64,000 nt of DNA from Pluralibacter gergoviae ATCC 33028 = NBRC 105706. Lineage in GTDB: Bacteria; Pseudomonadota; Gammaproteobacteria; Enterobacterales; Enterobacteriaceae. Both the position numbers and the translations under genes were made by a program. The notes beneath the pieces are model-generated. The model was given only the letters and a program-made list of their open reading frames with translations. It made no database searches and was not told the origin of the DNA. Positions 22,188-31,996 of the stretch are shown here, piece after piece; position 1 is the stretch's first letter; each line of letters opens with the position of its first letter. The stretch covers positions 31,872 to 95,871 of the forward strand of contig NZ_BCZS01000018.1 in the NCBI RefSeq assembly GCF_001598855.1, given 5' to 3'.

Positions 22188-23024
22188 TTACTGCAGCTGC
22201 ATGTCGCGTCCCTGGCGAATATCGCGCGGCGACCAGCTGAATTCGCGGCGAAACAGCGTCGAAAAGTGGTTGCTGTCGCCGAACCCGCAGCGAAACGCAA
22301 TATCCGTCACGCTGTCATCGCTGTGGCGCAGCAGGTGGCGCGCCCGGGTTAATCTGACCCGATTGAGATAGCGCTGCGGCGTCAGTCCGGTGTGCTGCTT
22401 GAGCTGACGGTGCAGCGTGCGCAGCGACAGTGAAAAACTTTCGGCCACGCCCTCCCAGCAGATCTCTTCGGCAAAGTGATCCTCCAGCCACGCCAGCAGC
22501 TGGTTTAACCGGACATCATTATTCGCCGACTCGGCCACCAGGCTCCCTTTGCGCAGCAGCACCAGCAGCTGCATAAACAGCAGCTCGCGATCGGCCACGG
22601 CGTGCGGCTCGCTGCCGTCGTCCAGCGTCTCCATGCGGGCGACGATCTGCCTGACCTGCTGCAGTACCGTCTGATTGACCCGCCAGTGCGACGGATAGGC
22701 GCCCTCCTGCTCCTGCGGCAGCAGCTTGCGTACGCCGGATAAAAACTGGAACGCATCCGGCGATCGGTAGAGCACATTGGTCAGGCAGAGGTTATCGGTA
22801 TGCTCGTAGAGGTGGCGATCGTGGTCGCGCACGAAGCAAACCGTCCCCCCGGCAATGGTATAGGGCTGACCGTTGAACACGTGGATCCCGGTCCCGTGCT
22901 CGACGATGACAATCTCATGAAAATCATGGTAATGCTCCGGAAACTCCGCCTGCGGAAGACGCGGCTCAATCGCCACGGGCGCATCTCCTGACGGAAAAAA
23001 ATCCACGCTGTGCAGTACGGTCAT
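22188..23024 (-). CDS. rhaS: AraC-family activator of the rhaBAD operon
   Basis: L-rhamnose-responsive activator of rhaB and rhaT. 278 residues, identical to E. coli length. N-terminal cupin sensor ([15 protein letters not shown]), C-terminal AraC domain with [21 protein letters not shown] and [10 protein letters not shown]. First gene of rhaSR, divergent from rhaB across a 302-bp control region. Confidence 0.97.
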   Translation of the reverse strand: MTVLHSVDFFPSGDAPVAIEPRLPQAEFPEHYHDFHEIVIVEHGTGIHVFNGQPYTIAGGTVCFVRDHDRHLYEHTDNLCLTNVLYRSPDAFQFLSGVRKLLPQEQEGAYPSHWRVNQTVLQQVRQIVARMETLDDGSEPHAVADRELLFMQLLVLLRKGSLVAESANNDVRLNQLLAWLEDHFAEEICWEGVAESFSLSLRTLHRQLKQHTGLTPQRYLNRVRLTRARHLLRHSDDSVTDIAFRCGFGDSNHFSTLFRREFSWSPRDIRQGRDMQLQ

Positions 23025-23199
23025 AACGGCCTCACCAGATGAGAAAAGTTATCAGGATAATAAACAGCCCCCCGCTAACTCACCTTCAATTTTTGACAGC
23101 AAAATGCGCAAACCCTGCCCGATATTTAAGAAACGACGTGAAAGATCTGGAAATGCGTCAGGCGTCACACCGCCTGCCTGAGGCGAAATTAAGCAAAAC

Positions 23200-23262
23200 T
23201 GTGAAGCCTCTCACGTTCACCTTTGCTTTCTTGCCAGCGACGTTTTGCCCCTGTCCGTGGTG
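23200..23262. promoter_or_regulatory. CRP site and RhaS-binding region of the rhaS-rhaB control region
   Basis: TGTGA-agcctc-TCACG (23200-23215) fits the CRP consensus. The following stretch aligns with the E. coli RhaS site of the rhaB promoter (TTCACCTTTGC and TTGCCAG half-sites in the right order). The whole 23025-23326 gap is this control region for the divergent rhaSR and rhaBAD operons; no gene is seen in it. Confidence 0.75.
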
Positions 23263-23326
23263 AGAAGGTCTGCGGGTTGCCTCTGTCCCAGACTGATATC
23301 AACGATTATCAGAGGGACCCACCGCC

Positions 23327-24793
23327 ATGACTTTTCGCCATTGTGTGGCCGTAGATTTAGGCGCCTCCAGCGGACGCGTAATGCTGGCAAGCTTTGACCG
23401 CCAGAGCCAAAACCTGACCCTGCGGGAGATGCACCGCTTCGTTAACGCGCTGCAGAAAATTGACGGCAGCGACTGCTGGGACGTTGACGCCCTGGAGTCG
23501 GACATTCGCCTCGGCCTGCAAAAGGTGTGCGATGCCGGCATCCTTATCGACAGCATCGGGATTGATACCTGGGGCGTGGACTTTGTGCTGCTCGACAAAG
23601 AGGGCAACCGCGTCGGGCTGCCGGTCTCCTACCGCGACTGCCGCACGCTGGGCGTGATGCCGCGCGCCGAAGCGCAGCTGGGCCGGGCGGAGATCTACCG
23701 CCGCAGCGGCATCCAGTTTCTGCCGTTTAATACCCTCTACCAGTTCCGCGCGCTATCGGAACAGCAGCCCGGACGGCTGGAGAACGTGGCCCACGCGCTG
23801 CTTATACCTGACTACTTCAGCTATCGCCTGACCGGCGAGATGAACTGGGAGTACACCAACGCCACCACCACTCAGATGGTGAATATCAATACCGACAGCT
23901 GGGACGACGCGCTGCTCAACTGGGCGGGCGCCGCGCGCCGCTGGTTCGGCACGCCGACCCATCCGGGCAACGTGATCGGCCACTGGATCTGCCCGCTGGG
24001 CAATAAAATTCCGGTGGTCGCCGTCGCCAGCCACGATACCGCCAGCGCGGTGATCGCCTCGCCGCTGGCGGACAAGCACGCCGCCTACCTCTCGTCGGGC
24101 ACCTGGTCGCTGATGGGCTTTGAGAGCAAAACGCCCTGCACCAGCGACGCCGCGCTGGCCAGCAACATCACCAACGAGGGCGGGGCGGAAGGGCGCTATC
24201 GGGTACTGAAAAACATCATGGGCCTGTGGCTGCTGCAGCGGGTGCTGAAAGAGCAGAACGTCGATGATATCGGCGCCCTGATTGCCGAAACCGAAGCTCT
24301 GCCAGCCTGCCGCGCCGTGATCAATCCTAACGACGATCGCTTTATCAACCCGGAAAACATGAGCGATGAAATTCGCGCCGCCTGCCGGGAGAGCCGCCAG
24401 CCGGAGCCGCAGAGCGCTGCCGAACTGGCGCGCTGCATCTTCGACAGCCTCGCCCTGCTTTACGCCCGGGTGCTGCACGAACTCGCCGATCTGCGCGGTC
24501 ACGCCTTTTCACAGCTGCACATCGTGGGCGGCGGCTGCCAGAACGCTCTGCTTAACCAGCTCTGCGCCGACGCCTGCGGGATCGCCGTGGTGGCCGGGCC
24601 GGTTGAGGCCTCGACGCTCGGCAATATCGGCGTCCAGCTGATGACCCTCGACGAGCTGAATGACGTCGACGACTTCCGCAAGGTGGTGCGTAACAACTAC
24701 GCCCTGACCACCTTCATCCCGAATCAGAATAGCGAAATTGCCCGCCGCGCGGCGCTGTTTCGCCCCCAACAGACTAAGGAGCTTTGCGCATGA
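23327..24793 (+). CDS. rhaB: L-rhamnulokinase
   Basis: FGGY-family kinase making L-rhamnulose-1-phosphate from ATP and rhamnulose. 488 residues (E. coli 489). N-terminal phosphate-binding [13 protein letters not shown] and C-terminal [17 protein letters not shown] 23327 follows AGAGGGACC. Overlaps rhaA by four bases (ATGA). Confidence 0.97.
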   Translation: MTFRHCVAVDLGASSGRVMLASFDRQSQNLTLREMHRFVNALQKIDGSDCWDVDALESDIRLGLQKVCDAGILIDSIGIDTWGVDFVLLDKEGNRVGLPVSYRDCRTLGVMPRAEAQLGRAEIYRRSGIQFLPFNTLYQFRALSEQQPGRLENVAHALLIPDYFSYRLTGEMNWEYTNATTTQMVNINTDSWDDALLNWAGAARRWFGTPTHPGNVIGHWICPLGNKIPVVAVASHDTASAVIASPLADKHAAYLSSGTWSLMGFESKTPCTSDAALASNITNEGGAEGRYRVLKNIMGLWLLQRVLKEQNVDDIGALIAETEALPACRAVINPNDDRFINPENMSDEIRAACRESRQPEPQSAAELARCIFDSLALLYARVLHELADLRGHAFSQLHIVGGGCQNALLNQLCADACGIAVVAGPVEASTLGNIGVQLMTLDELNDVDDFRKVVRNNYALTTFIPNQNSEIARRAALFRPQQTKELCA

Positions 24794-26049
24794 CCACTCA
24801 ACTTGAACAGGCCTGGGAACTGGCAAAACAGCGTTACGCGGCCGTGGGCGTCGACGTCGAGGAGGCTCTTCGCCAGCTCGACCGCCTGCCGGTCTCTATG
24901 CACTGCTGGCAGGGCGACGACGTCGCCGGATTTGAAAACCCTGAGGGCGGCCTGACCGGCGGCATCCAGGCGACCGGCAACTACCCGGGCAAAGCGCGCA
25001 ACGCCGGCGAGCTGCGCGCCGATCTGGAGCAGGCCATGAGCCTGATCCCGGGGCCTAAGCGCCTGAACCTGCACGCTATCTATCTGGAGTCCGATACCCC
25101 GGTTGACCGCGATGCCATCAAGCCTGAGCACTTCAAAAACTGGGTCGAGTGGGCAAAAGCCAACCAGCTGGGCCTCGATTTTAACCCGTCCTGCTTCTCG
25201 CACCCGCTGAGCGCCGACGGCTTCACCCTCGCCCACGCCGACGACAAAACGCGCCAGTTCTGGATCGACCACTGCAAGGCCAGCCGCCGTATCTCCGCCT
25301 ACTTCGGCGAACAGCTGGGCACGCCGTCGGTGATGAACATCTGGATCCCGGACGGTATGAAGGACCTGACCGTGGACCGCTTCGGCCCGCGCCAGCGCCT
25401 GATGGAAGCGCTGGATGAGGTGATCAGCGAAAAGCTAAGCCCGGCGCACCACATCGACGCCGTGGAGAGCAAGCTGTTCGGCATCGGCGCGGAGAGCTAT
25501 ACCGTCGGCTCCAGTGAGTTCTACATGGGCTACGCCACCAGCCGCCAGACCGCGCTGTGCCTGGACGCGGGCCACTTCCATCCGACGGAGGTGATCTCCG
25601 ACAAGATCTCCGCCGCGATGCTGTTCGTACCGCGCCTGCTGCTGCACGTCAGCCGCCCGGTGCGCTGGGACAGCGACCACGTGGTGCTGCTGGATGACGA
25701 AACCCAGGCCATCGCCAGCGAAATCATTCGCCATAACCTGTTCGACCGCGTGCATATCGGCCTCGACTTCTTCGATGCCTCCATCAACCGCATCGCGGCA
25801 TGGGTGATCGGTACCCGCAACATGAAGAAGGCCCTGCTGCGCGCCCTGCTTGAGCCGACTGCCGAACTGCGCCAGATGGAGCTGGACGGCGACTACACCG
25901 CGCGCCTGGCGCTGCTGGAAGAGCAGAAGTGCCTGCCGTGGCAGGCGGTGTGGGAGATGTACTGCCAGCGCCACGACGTCCCGGCGGGCAGCGAGTGGCT
26001 GGGCAGCGTGCGCCACTACGAAAAAGACGTGTTAGCGAAGCGTAACTAA
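24790..26049 (+). CDS. rhaA: L-rhamnose isomerase
   Basis: Metal-dependent TIM-barrel isomerase converting L-rhamnose to L-rhamnulose. The ATG at 24790 ([16 protein letters not shown]) gives 419 residues, the E. coli length, and lies inside the rhaB stop overlap after an AAGGAG ribosome site; an in-frame upstream start at 24784 is less likely. Confidence 0.97.
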   Translation: MTTQLEQAWELAKQRYAAVGVDVEEALRQLDRLPVSMHCWQGDDVAGFENPEGGLTGGIQATGNYPGKARNAGELRADLEQAMSLIPGPKRLNLHAIYLESDTPVDRDAIKPEHFKNWVEWAKANQLGLDFNPSCFSHPLSADGFTLAHADDKTRQFWIDHCKASRRISAYFGEQLGTPSVMNIWIPDGMKDLTVDRFGPRQRLMEALDEVISEKLSPAHHIDAVESKLFGIGAESYTVGSSEFYMGYATSRQTALCLDAGHFHPTEVISDKISAAMLFVPRLLLHVSRPVRWDSDHVVLLDDETQAIASEIIRHNLFDRVHIGLDFFDASINRIAAWVIGTRNMKKALLRALLEPTAELRQMELDGDYTARLALLEEQKCLPWQAVWEMYCQRHDVPAGSEWLGSVRHYEKDVLAKRN

Positions 26050-26055
26050 TTTTCC

Positions 26056-26080
26056 GCCGGGCGGGCGCCGTCCGCCCGGC
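26056..26080 (+). repeat. Intercistronic hairpin between rhaA and rhaD
   Basis: Perfect 9-bp stem (gccgggcgg with ccgcccggc, seven-base loop) in the 49-bp rhaA-rhaD gap. It may protect the upstream mRNA or tune rhaD expression. Confidence 0.6.
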
Positions 26081-26098
26081 TATGCGAAGGATAAAAGA

Positions 26099-26929
26099 AT
26101 GCAGACCATCACCCGCTCCTGGTTCGTCCAGGGCATGATCAAAGCCACCTCCGACGCCTGGCTGAAGGGCTGGGACGAGCGCAACGGCGGCAACCTCACT
26201 CTGCGGCTGGACGATGCCGATATCGCGCCGTTTGCGGCCGATTTCCATGCCAAACCGCGCTACATCGCGCTCAGCCAGCCGATGCCGATGCTGGCCAATA
26301 CGCCGTTTATCGTCACCGGCTCCGGCAAGTTCTTCCGCAACGTGCAGCTCGATCCGGCGGCCAACCTCGGCGTGGTAAAAGTGGACAGCGACGGCGCGGG
26401 CTACCACATTCTGTGGGGCCTGACCGACGAAGCGGTGCCGACCTCCGAGCTGCCCGCCCACTTCCTCTCCCACTGCGAGCGTATTAAAGCCACCGGCGGC
26501 AAAGATCGCGTGATTATGCACTGCCACGCCACCAACCTGATCGCCCTCACCTACGTGCTGGAAAACAGTACCGATACCTTCACCCGCAAGCTGTGGGAAG
26601 GCAGCACCGAGTGTCTGGTGGTCTTCCCGGACGGCGTCGGCATTCTGCCGTGGATGGTGCCGGGCACCGACGGCATTGGCGAAGCCACCGCCGAATCCAT
26701 GCAGAAACACTCCCTGGTGCTGTGGCCGTTCCACGGCGTTTTCGGCAGCGGTCCGACCCTCGATGAAGCCTTTGGCCTGATCGACACCGCCGAGAAGTCC
26801 GCCGAGGTGCTGGTGAAGGTGTATTCCATGGGCGGCATGAAGCAGACCATCACCCGCGAGCAGCTGGCGGCGCTGGGCGAGCGCTTCGGCGTGACGCCGC
26901 TGGCCTCCGCGCTGGCGCTGTATAACTGA
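26099..26929 (+). CDS. rhaD: Rhamnulose-1-phosphate aldolase
   Basis: Class II zinc aldolase splitting rhamnulose-1-P into dihydroxyacetone phosphate and L-lactaldehyde. 276 residues (E. coli 274). The metal-binding MHCHATN and the conserved GNGGN-like substrate loop [10 protein letters not shown] are present. Good AAGGATAAAAG ribosome site before ATG 26099. Confidence 0.97.
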   Translation: MQTITRSWFVQGMIKATSDAWLKGWDERNGGNLTLRLDDADIAPFAADFHAKPRYIALSQPMPMLANTPFIVTGSGKFFRNVQLDPAANLGVVKVDSDGAGYHILWGLTDEAVPTSELPAHFLSHCERIKATGGKDRVIMHCHATNLIALTYVLENSTDTFTRKLWEGSTECLVVFPDGVGILPWMVPGTDGIGEATAESMQKHSLVLWPFHGVFGSGPTLDEAFGLIDTAEKSAEVLVKVYSMGGMKQTITREQLAALGERFGVTPLASALALYN

Positions 26930-26944
26930 TTCAGGGAGAGTGCG

Positions 26945-28093
26945 ATGAGCTTTATGTTAGCGTTGCCGAAAATTAGCCTGCACGGCGCGGGCGCGATCGG
27001 CGATATGGTCAATCTGGTGGCGGGCAAGCAGTGGGGCAAAGCGCTGATCGTCACCGACGGTCAGCTGGTCAGGCTGGGCCTGCTCGACAGCCTGTTTTCC
27101 GCCCTCGACGCGCAGCAGGTGAGCTGGCAGTTGTTCGATGAGGTATTCCCGAACCCGACGGAGGCGCTGGTGCAGCGCGGCTATCAGGCGTATCAAAACG
27201 CCGGCTGCGACTATATCATCGCCTTCGGCGGCGGCAGCCCGATTGATACCGCGAAAGCGATCAAAATTCTGACCGCCAATCCCGGCCCGTCCACCGCCTA
27301 CGCCGGCGTCGGCAAGGTGAAAAACCCGGGCGTGCCGCTGGTGGCCATCAACACCACCGCCGGCACCGCCGCCGAGATGACCAGCAATGCGGTGATTATC
27401 GACAGCGAACGCCGGGTCAAAGAAGTGATCATCGATCCGAATATCATTCCCGATATCGCCGTCGACGATGCCAGCGTGATGCTCGATATTCCGCCCGCCG
27501 TGACCGCCGCCACCGGCATGGACGCCCTGACCCACGCCATCGAAGCGTTTGTCTCCGTCGGCGCGCACCCGCTGACCGACGCCAACGCCCTGGAAGCTAT
27601 TCGCCTGATTAACCTCTGGCTGCGGAAAGCGGTTGAAGACGGCCACAATCTGGAGGCCCGCGAGCAGATGGCCTACGGCCAGTACCTGGCGGGCATGGCG
27701 TTCAACAGCGCCGGTCTGGGGCTGGTACACGCCCTGGCCCACCAGCCGGGCGCCACCCACAACCTGCCGCACGGCGTCTGTAACGCCATCCTGCTGCCGG
27801 TTATCGAAAACTTTAACCGGCCGAAAGCCGTGGCGCGCTTCGCCCGCGTGGCGCAGGCGATGGGCGTCGACACCCGCGGGATGAGCGACGAGGCGGCGAG
27901 CATGTCGGCCATTCAGGCCATCCGCGATCTCAGCGTTAAAGTGGGCATTCCGCAGGGCTTTAAAGCGCTGGGCGTTACCAGGGCCGACATCGAAGGCTGG
28001 CTGGACAAGGCGCTGGCCGATCCGTGCGCGCCGTGCAACCCGCGCAGCGCCAGCCGCGACGAGGTGCGCGAGCTCTATCTGGAGGCGCTATGA
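26945..28093 (+). CDS. fucO: Lactaldehyde reductase inside the rha operon
   Basis: Iron-dependent group III alcohol dehydrogenase reducing L-lactaldehyde to L-1,2-propanediol with NADH. 382 residues, the FucO length. Cofactor loop [12 protein letters not shown] near residue 95; iron-binding histidines in [16 protein letters not shown]. In E. coli K-12 fucO belongs to the fuc regulon; here it follows rhaD by 15 bp and overlaps rhaM by four bases, so rhamnose itself should induce it. Confidence 0.93.
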   Translation: MSFMLALPKISLHGAGAIGDMVNLVAGKQWGKALIVTDGQLVRLGLLDSLFSALDAQQVSWQLFDEVFPNPTEALVQRGYQAYQNAGCDYIIAFGGGSPIDTAKAIKILTANPGPSTAYAGVGKVKNPGVPLVAINTTAGTAAEMTSNAVIIDSERRVKEVIIDPNIIPDIAVDDASVMLDIPPAVTAATGMDALTHAIEAFVSVGAHPLTDANALEAIRLINLWLRKAVEDGHNLEAREQMAYGQYLAGMAFNSAGLGLVHALAHQPGATHNLPHGVCNAILLPVIENFNRPKAVARFARVAQAMGVDTRGMSDEAASMSAIQAIRDLSVKVGIPQGFKALGVTRADIEGWLDKALADPCAPCNPRSASRDEVRELYLEAL

Positions 28094-28404
28094 TCCGCAA
28101 AGCCTTTGTGATGCAGGTGAATGCCGGTGCCCACGAAGAGTACGAGCGCCGCCACAATCCCATCTGGCCGGAGCTGGAGGCGGTGCTGAAGCGCCACGGC
28201 GCGCACCATTACGCGATCTACCTCGATAAGGCGCGCAATCTGCTGTTCGCCACGGTAGAGATTGAGTCCGAAGAGCGCTGGAACGCGGTGGCCGCGACCG
28301 AGGTGTGCCAGCGCTGGTGGCGGCATATGGCCGACGTGATGCCGTCCAACGCCGACAACAGTCCGCTGAGCGCTGAGCTGAAAGAGGTATTTTATCTGGC
28401 GTAA
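28090..28404 (+). CDS. rhaM: L-rhamnose mutarotase
   Basis: Small dimeric enzyme interconverting alpha and beta anomers of L-rhamnose. The ATG at 28090 gives 104 residues, equal to E. coli RhaM, and overlaps the fucO stop (ATGA). Conserved HNPIWPE and [12 protein letters not shown] motifs. Last gene of the operon. Confidence 0.96.
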   Translation: MIRKAFVMQVNAGAHEEYERRHNPIWPELEAVLKRHGAHHYAIYLDKARNLLFATVEIESEERWNAVAATEVCQRWWRHMADVMPSNADNSPLSAELKEVFYLA

Positions 28405-28407
28405 GCG

Positions 28408-28440
28408 TTAAAAAAACGGCGCTGTGCGAGCGCCGTTTTC
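28408..28440. terminator. Terminator after rhaM, shared with rafB
   Basis: Stem acggcgct/agcgccgt flanked by an A-run on one side and a T-run on the other, between the convergent rhaM and permease genes. Confidence 0.88.
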
Positions 28441-28451
28441 TCTTTTCCGAC

Positions 28452-29717
28452 CTAGACAGTCATCGCGCCAGGAGCCGCCTTTTCCGCCGCCGGTTTGCCG
28501 GTGAGCGTCAGGGCCGAAATCAGCGTGATGGTTAGCGCAATTCCGCCCAGAATCATGTAAGTCTCCTGAAAACCAATCCTGTCGTACATGTTGCCCGCAA
28601 AGGCCGAGAGAAATATTGCCGCGATCTGCTTGGCAAACTGGAAGCCAACCAGGTAGATAGTGGCCGAAAGTCGGGTATCAAACACGCCGGTAATGTACTT
28701 AAAGGCGCCGACCAGCAGGAACGGCACCTCCAGCGCGTGCAGCATTTTCAGCGCCACCACCTCCGCCGCAGTGGTCGCAAACGAAGAGCCAATCATCCGC
28801 ACGGCCATCACCATGCCGGCGATCAGCAGCGTATTTTTCGCGCCAATGCGGTTAATGATCCACGGCGAGCAGAACATAATCACCGCATTGCAAATCTCGC
28901 CCGCGGTGGTGGCAAAACCAAAGGCGCGGGTGCCCGCCTCCGGCGTAGCGAAGAAGGTTTTAAAGAAGGTGGCAAACTGCTGATCGAACACGTCGTACAC
29001 GCAGGCCACGCCCACCACGTAGAGTATAAACATCCACATTTTGCGCTGGCGAAACAGCCCCAGCACCGACCTCAAATCGACCGCCGGGCGGTTGGCGCCC
29101 AGCGAGTCCATCACCTGCGCCGTCTGGCTGGCCTGCGGCCGGGCTATCGCCACTAGCACCAGCAGCAGCAGCGCGGCGGCAGATCCCATCCAGAACACCC
29201 ACTCCGGGTTGATGCTGAACAACATGCCCGCAGTGGTGGCGCACAGCGCCCAGCCCAGGCAGCCAAAGGTGCGCGCCCTACCGTACTCAAAACCCGTGCT
29301 GCGGCTGACGCGCTCAATATAAGCCTCCATCGCCCCCGCCCCGGCGGAGAAGACGAAGCCGATATAGGCGCCGCCGCTCAGCGCGCCCAGCCAGATATTG
29401 ACTCTCAGCAGCGGCGCAAAAACGTAGAGAAAGAAGGGCGCTATCAGCACCAGCAGAAAGGTGACTATCCACATCAGGTGTTTTTTCAGCCCCAGCTTAT
29501 CGGAAATGACGCCGAGCACCGGCTGAAAGCAGATGGCAAACAGCGACAGGCAGGAGAAAACGATGCCGGTTTGCGTTTTATTGAGGCCGATAATATCCGA
29601 CAGCCAGATGGGCAGAAACGGAAAGCAGGTGGCCATGATAAAAAAGTAGAGAAAGAAGAACAGGCCGAAGATCCAGAAGTTAGGGTTTTTTTTGTAGGTA
29701 CAGGCAGTCGTATTCAT
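28452..29717 (-). CDS. rafB: Raffinose/alpha-galactoside:H+ symporter, LacY family
   Basis: Twelve-helix major-facilitator sugar:proton symporter, inner membrane. From memory it aligns closely with plasmid RafB throughout (FWIFGLFFFLYFFIMATCFP at the N-terminus; FDQQFATFFKTFF in the middle). The ATG at 29717 gives 421 residues at ideal distance from AAGGAA; an adjacent ATG at 29720 is possible. Helix 4-5 residues Glu of AYIERVSR and Arg of the same motif match LacY Glu126/Arg144 surroundings. Substrate could be melibiose as well as raffinose. Confidence 0.88.
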   Translation of the reverse strand: MNTTACTYKKNPNFWIFGLFFFLYFFIMATCFPFLPIWLSDIIGLNKTQTGIVFSCLSLFAICFQPVLGVISDKLGLKKHLMWIVTFLLVLIAPFFLYVFAPLLRVNIWLGALSGGAYIGFVFSAGAGAMEAYIERVSRSTGFEYGRARTFGCLGWALCATTAGMLFSINPEWVFWMGSAAALLLLVLVAIARPQASQTAQVMDSLGANRPAVDLRSVLGLFRQRKMWMFILYVVGVACVYDVFDQQFATFFKTFFATPEAGTRAFGFATTAGEICNAVIMFCSPWIINRIGAKNTLLIAGMVMAVRMIGSSFATTAAEVVALKMLHALEVPFLLVGAFKYITGVFDTRLSATIYLVGFQFAKQIAAIFLSAFAGNMYDRIGFQETYMILGGIALTITLISALTLTGKPAAEKAAPGAMTV

Positions 29718-29730
29718 CATTATTTTCCTT

Positions 29731-29756
29731 ATCGGGGCCGATCTCCCGGCCCCGAT
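29731..29756 (-). repeat. Perfect intercistronic hairpin between alpha-galactosidase and permease
   Basis: A 10-bp perfect stem (atcggggccg with cggccccgat, six-base loop) fills the 38-bp gap and ends exactly where the permease ribosome site AAGGAA begins. Confidence 0.7.
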
Positions 29757-29758
29757 CA

Positions 29759-31882
29759 TCAGATACGCTCAACGCCAATCAGAATGGCGCTTTCCGGATC
29801 GAGGATCGGCAGCGCAATCCCCGCCTGCATCAGCCATTCGCCGCTGGCCGTCACCTCAGAGGTCATCCACGCGGGAAACTTGCGCATGGTATGGCCGCCC
29901 GCGCCGGTCAGGCCGAGGTTCGGATGGTCAACCAGCGAGAGGCGATACTGTGCGTCCGGCGCCAGTCCCGCCAGGCGCAGCGGCATCATCAGGGTGTAGT
30001 CAGGCATCGCCAGCTGGCTGACCATAAACAGCGCCTGCCCGCCGTCCCGGCTAACGATCCCCTGCGCCTGCGTGGTGGCATCCGGCATATCCAGCCGCCA
30101 CTGGGTGCCGGAATGGATGAGTCCGCGCCACTGCTTATAGAGCGACGCATAGCGCCGGTAGCCTTCCCGCTCCGCCTCGCTGACGTTGAGCGGATCCAGC
30201 TCCAGCCCCAGGTGGCCGAACAGCGCGGTGAGTCCGCGAAAGGCGATATCGTGCTGGCGGAAGGTGACGTGGCACTGCTGCGGCCCGATATGGGCGCCCA
30301 TCACCTCCGGCGGGAAGAAGTAGCTCATGCCGCGCTGGATGGTGCAGCGCTCCAGGGCATCGTTATTGTCCGACGGCCAGAAGCGGTGGCAGCGCTTCAG
30401 CACCCCGTAATCAATGCGCCCGCCGCCGGAGGCGCAGGATTCAAATTCGATATGCGGGAAGCGCTGGCGCAGCGTCTCCAGCAGGCGGTAATAACAGCGG
30501 GTCTGGGCATCGGCGGCAGCGCGTCCCTGATGGCCGGGCTGCACCAGCTCGCGGTTCATGTCCCACTTCACGTAGTCAATCGCGTGCTCGCCGAGCAGCC
30601 AGCTCATGCGCTCAACCAGATAGCTGAAGACGTCGGGGTTGCTTAAATCCAGCACCAGCTGATTGCGCGCGGTGTGCTGCGGATAGCCCGGCATCGCCAG
30701 CACCCAGTCCGGATGCGCGCGGTAAAGATCGGAGTCCGGGTTTACCATCTCCGGCTCAACCCAGATACCAAACTCCATGCCGAGCGCCTTAACGCGGTCG
30801 ATAACCGGCGTCAGCCCCTGCGGATATTTTGCTTCATCAAGATACCAGTCGCCGAGCCCGGCCCGGTCATCATTACGTCCCTTAAACCAGCCGTCATCAA
30901 TGATAAAGCGCTCGACGCCCAGCGACGCGGCCTCGTCTGCCATGCGCATGATGTACGCCGGGGAGTGATTAAAGTAGATGCCTTCCCAGGTATTGAGATG
31001 CACGGGGCGCGGCTTCTTGTCCGGGAAGCGGATAATCTGCTGACGCAGGTAGCGGTGAAACTGCTGGCTCATGCCGTTGAGGCCCGCCGCCGAATAGCTG
31101 GCGTAAAGGTGCGGCGTCCACAGCGTTTCGCCCTCCCCCAGCGCCACCTCGCCGGGCAAGTAGAGCGCCTCCGCCTGCAGATAGCGGCGGCCGTCGGTTT
31201 TCACCTCCGCGCGCAGCCGGTGATTGCCGCTCCAGCCCAGGTGTACGCCCCACACATCGCCGCGCATTTCGCTAAAGGCTTCACTGCCGACGATCAGCGC
31301 CGGGAAGTGCTCGTGCGAGGAGCGGCCGCGGCGGCTTTCCAGCACATAGCTGTCGTGATCCAGCCGCAGGCGGTGCGGCTGGAACTCGCGGGTCCAGCGG
31401 CCGTGAAAGGCCATCACGTCGCGGGCGCGCCCGGCCACCGGCAGCGTTACCGCCAGCCTCTCCACCTGCCAGGACTGCTGGCGCAGATTGGTCAGACCGT
31501 GGCGTACGGTCAGAACGCCGCTCTCATCAAGGGCGATTTCGCTGCACAGGCGCAACCCGGCAACGGCGTCTTCGCTGGTAATGGTCAGCGTCTGCGCCCG
31601 GTGACTAACATCGGTCGTCTTAAACAGCGGCGAGCCGTCCAGCCCCTGCCGGTGCCCTTCAATCCCCGGCGATCCGAACAGGCCGTGGCCCGCTTCGGCC
31701 ATCAGCGTCAGCGGAATGTCCACGTCAAGGCGGCTATTGGCGATTGGACGATCGAGACTTAAGACAGCCTGCGGCGAAAAGTGCGCAAGATGCGGCCCCC
31801 AGTAGAGAATTTCGGCGAACGGGCGGGTTTTAATAATAACGTCGGCACCTGCGCTCTGCAGGCGAATCACTGAATCAGACAT
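29759..31882 (-). CDS. rafA: Alpha-galactosidase, glycoside hydrolase family 36
   Basis: Hydrolyses alpha-1,6-galactosides such as melibiose and raffinose in the cytoplasm. The ATG at 31882 (MSDSVIRLQSAGADV), seven bases after CGGAG, gives 707 residues, close to RafA (708). The nucleophile Asp441 is in YVKWDMNRE; the SCASGGGRID and WPSDNNDALER motifs that carry the acid/base Asp follow. Divides an N-terminal beta-sandwich from the TIM barrel as in GH36. First gene of a two-gene operon behind twin operators; no invertase gene (rafD) follows. Confidence 0.93.
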   Translation of the reverse strand: MSDSVIRLQSAGADVIIKTRPFAEILYWGPHLAHFSPQAVLSLDRPIANSRLDVDIPLTLMAEAGHGLFGSPGIEGHRQGLDGSPLFKTTDVSHRAQTLTITSEDAVAGLRLCSEIALDESGVLTVRHGLTNLRQQSWQVERLAVTLPVAGRARDVMAFHGRWTREFQPHRLRLDHDSYVLESRRGRSSHEHFPALIVGSEAFSEMRGDVWGVHLGWSGNHRLRAEVKTDGRRYLQAEALYLPGEVALGEGETLWTPHLYASYSAAGLNGMSQQFHRYLRQQIIRFPDKKPRPVHLNTWEGIYFNHSPAYIMRMADEAASLGVERFIIDDGWFKGRNDDRAGLGDWYLDEAKYPQGLTPVIDRVKALGMEFGIWVEPEMVNPDSDLYRAHPDWVLAMPGYPQHTARNQLVLDLSNPDVFSYLVERMSWLLGEHAIDYVKWDMNRELVQPGHQGRAAADAQTRCYYRLLETLRQRFPHIEFESCASGGGRIDYGVLKRCHRFWPSDNNDALERCTIQRGMSYFFPPEVMGAHIGPQQCHVTFRQHDIAFRGLTALFGHLGLELDPLNVSEAEREGYRRYASLYKQWRGLIHSGTQWRLDMPDATTQAQGIVSRDGGQALFMVSQLAMPDYTLMMPLRLAGLAPDAQYRLSLVDHPNLGLTGAGGHTMRKFPAWMTSEVTASGEWLMQAGIALPILDPESAILIGVERI

Positions 31883-31917
31883 CGGGCATCTCCGGTACAA
31901 GGTATGCCCTACTGTTG

Positions 31918-31935
31918 ATCCGAAACGTTTCGGAT
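31918..31935. promoter_or_regulatory. Operator 1 of the alpha-galactoside operon
   Basis: ATCCGAAACGTTTCGGAT is a perfect 18-bp palindrome with the central CG typical of LacI-family operators, 36 bp before the rafA start. It resembles the known raf operators. Confidence 0.88.
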
Positions 31936-31938
31936 TAA

Positions 31939-31956
31939 AACCAAAACGTTTCGGAT
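31939..31956. promoter_or_regulatory. Operator 2 of the alpha-galactoside operon
   Basis: AACCAAAACGTTTCGGAT repeats operator 1 with two changed positions in the left half. Centres are exactly 21 bp apart, two helical turns, so two repressors can bind the same DNA face. Confidence 0.85.
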
Positions 31957-31996
31957 ACGTGATCGGCTTCAGATATTTAACGCAGAACGGTGAAGA

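Noticed and set aside
26056..26080. Possible insertion-sequence end between rhaA and rhaD
   Set aside because: A single hairpin with no target duplication or transposase remnant; more simply an intercistronic stem-loop.
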